From the NCBI RefSeq assembly GCF_009760915.1, contig NZ_VIDQ01000007.1, positions 1-64,000 of the forward strand: 64,000 bases of DNA. Reading direction: 5' to 3'. Numbering within the stretch: position 1 is the first letter of the stretch; each line of letters starts with the position of its first letter. Under the pieces are notes generated by a model that saw nothing but the letters and a program-made list of their open reading frames with translations, was not told the origin of the DNA and did not search any database. This DNA comes from Azohydromonas aeria. Lineage in GTDB: Bacteria > Pseudomonadota > Gammaproteobacteria > Burkholderiales > Burkholderiaceae_C. Position numbers and translations under genes: made by a program. Below are positions 63,556 through 64,000 of this stretch, in pieces.

Positions 63556-64000
63556 ATGTCCCTTGTCCCCGCCGCCTGGCGGGCGGCCTGCGCCCTGCGG
63601 CGCCGCGCCGCCCCGGCGCGCCGGTTGCCGCCGGCACTGGCACTCGCCCTGGCAACCGTTGCCTTCGCACCTTCCGCGCACGCCGCCACGCTCGACGAGC
63701 TGGTGGCCGCGGCCATGGGCAGCTATCCCAGCGTGCAGGCCGCACGCGCCAATGCCGCGGCGGCCGAGTCCGAGCTGGGCACGGCGCGCTGGGGCCGCTA
63801 CCCGTCCGTGTCGGTGGAGACCGCCTCGGCGGCCACCGCCGGCGCCATGCGTGGCCACGGCCTGGTGCGCGTGGACCAGCCGCTGTGGGCGGGCGGGCGC
63901 ATCGAGTCGGGCATCGAGCGCGCCGAGCGGCGGCTCGCGGCGGCGCAGGCCGGCGTGGAGGAGGCGCAGACCGACGTGGGCGTGCGCGCCACGCAGGCCT
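63556..64000 (+). CDS. TolC-family outer membrane protein, 5' part (runs off the window)
   Basis: The first 148 codons of an open frame that continues past the window end. The ATG at 63556 opens a positively charged leader followed by a signal peptide (PPALALALATVAFAPSAHAA), then ATLDELVAAAMGSYPSVQAA, RANAAAAESELGTARWGRYP and HGLVRVDQPLWAGGRIESGI, the first OEP repeat of TolC-type channels of type I secretion (the LWAGGRI block is typical for LapE/AggA-like members). Its position after the large repeat protein suggests it exports that protein; the ABC transporter and membrane fusion protein genes are expected downstream. Confidence 0.9.
   Translation, partial: MSLVPAAWRAACALRRRAAPARRLPPALALALATVAFAPSAHAATLDELVAAAMGSYPSVQAARANAAAAESELGTARWGRYPSVSVETASAATAGAMRGHGLVRVDQPLWAGGRIESGIERAERRLAAAQAGVEEAQTDVGVRATQA

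Noticed and set aside
57379..63858. A 2,159-codon open frame on the complementary strand of the adhesin gene
   Set aside because: It is a shadow: GC-rich third positions keep the antisense frame free of stops. The forward frame has the Ig-like and RTX-like signatures, while the reverse one reads as Arg/Gly/His-rich nonsense.

Overview
The window is one contiguous piece of a very GC-rich (about 70 % by eye) bacterial chromosome, most likely from the Burkholderiales and probably Comamonadaceae. Pointers are the PEP-CTERM proteins, the GcvA-like LysR gene divergent from a DUF2917 gene, the DUF29, DUF3482/DUF2868 and CzcI-type genes, an orphan TRAP binding protein, a family III CoA-transferase, and the strong G/C third-position codon bias. 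I saw no rRNA, tRNA or CRISPR array.

Layout. 1-73 is the N-terminus of an IS5-type transposase cut by the window edge. 0.2-8 kb holds housekeeping and accessory genes: a DTW-domain tRNA-modifying enzyme, 3-methyladenine glycosylase Tag, a PEP-CTERM protein, an SDR/LysR divergent pair, enoyl-CoA hydratase, a 5'-truncated DUF6607 remnant and a CoA-transferase. 8.5-19 kb holds a YgjP-like peptidase, a hybrid histidine kinase, a class V aminotransferase, a TRAP binding protein, and a run of hydantoinase/5-oxoprolinase, phytanoyl-CoA dioxygenase-like protein and cyanase. 19-32.7 kb holds the DUF3482 GTPase with its DUF2868 membrane partner, an OpgC-like membrane protein, an SGNH hydrolase, small DUF genes, glutamine-dependent NAD synthetase, a lipoprotein, an EgtB/SenA-type enzyme behind a diguanylate cyclase, and a hydrolase. 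33-41 kb is a heavy-metal efflux operon read leftwards: CzcI-like His-rich protein, TolC-type outer membrane protein, a small membrane-anchored protein, adaptor, RND pump, then two small periplasmic proteins including DUF305.

41-57 kb holds a ketopantoate-reductase-like gene, the DUF2917/LysR pair with a 7-bp tandem repeat between them, two patatin-like phospholipases, a second PEP-CTERM protein, an AT-rich two-gene insert with an FRG-domain protein, DUF29, an orphan Rieske dioxygenase pair, EEP, HNH, hydrolase, glyoxalase I and SAF-domain oxidoreductase genes. 57.5-64 kb encodes a 1,934-residue secreted repeat protein with a short RTX-like C-terminal region, followed after a terminator by a TolC-family gene that runs off the window. 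This suggests an adhesin with a dedicated type I secretion system.

Gaps longer than about 200 bp are mostly occupied by two families of short palindromic repeats. One comprises 125-152 bp MITE-like elements with long inverted ends. The other is a REP-like sequence found as inverted pairs. The best candidate for an undescribed system is the AT-rich cassette at 48.3-49.95 kb: an unrecognised 284-residue protein overlapping an FRG-domain gene, directly downstream of an unusual membrane-inserted patatin. Its location and composition suggest a horizontally acquired conflict or defence module, but function is not shown by the sequence.
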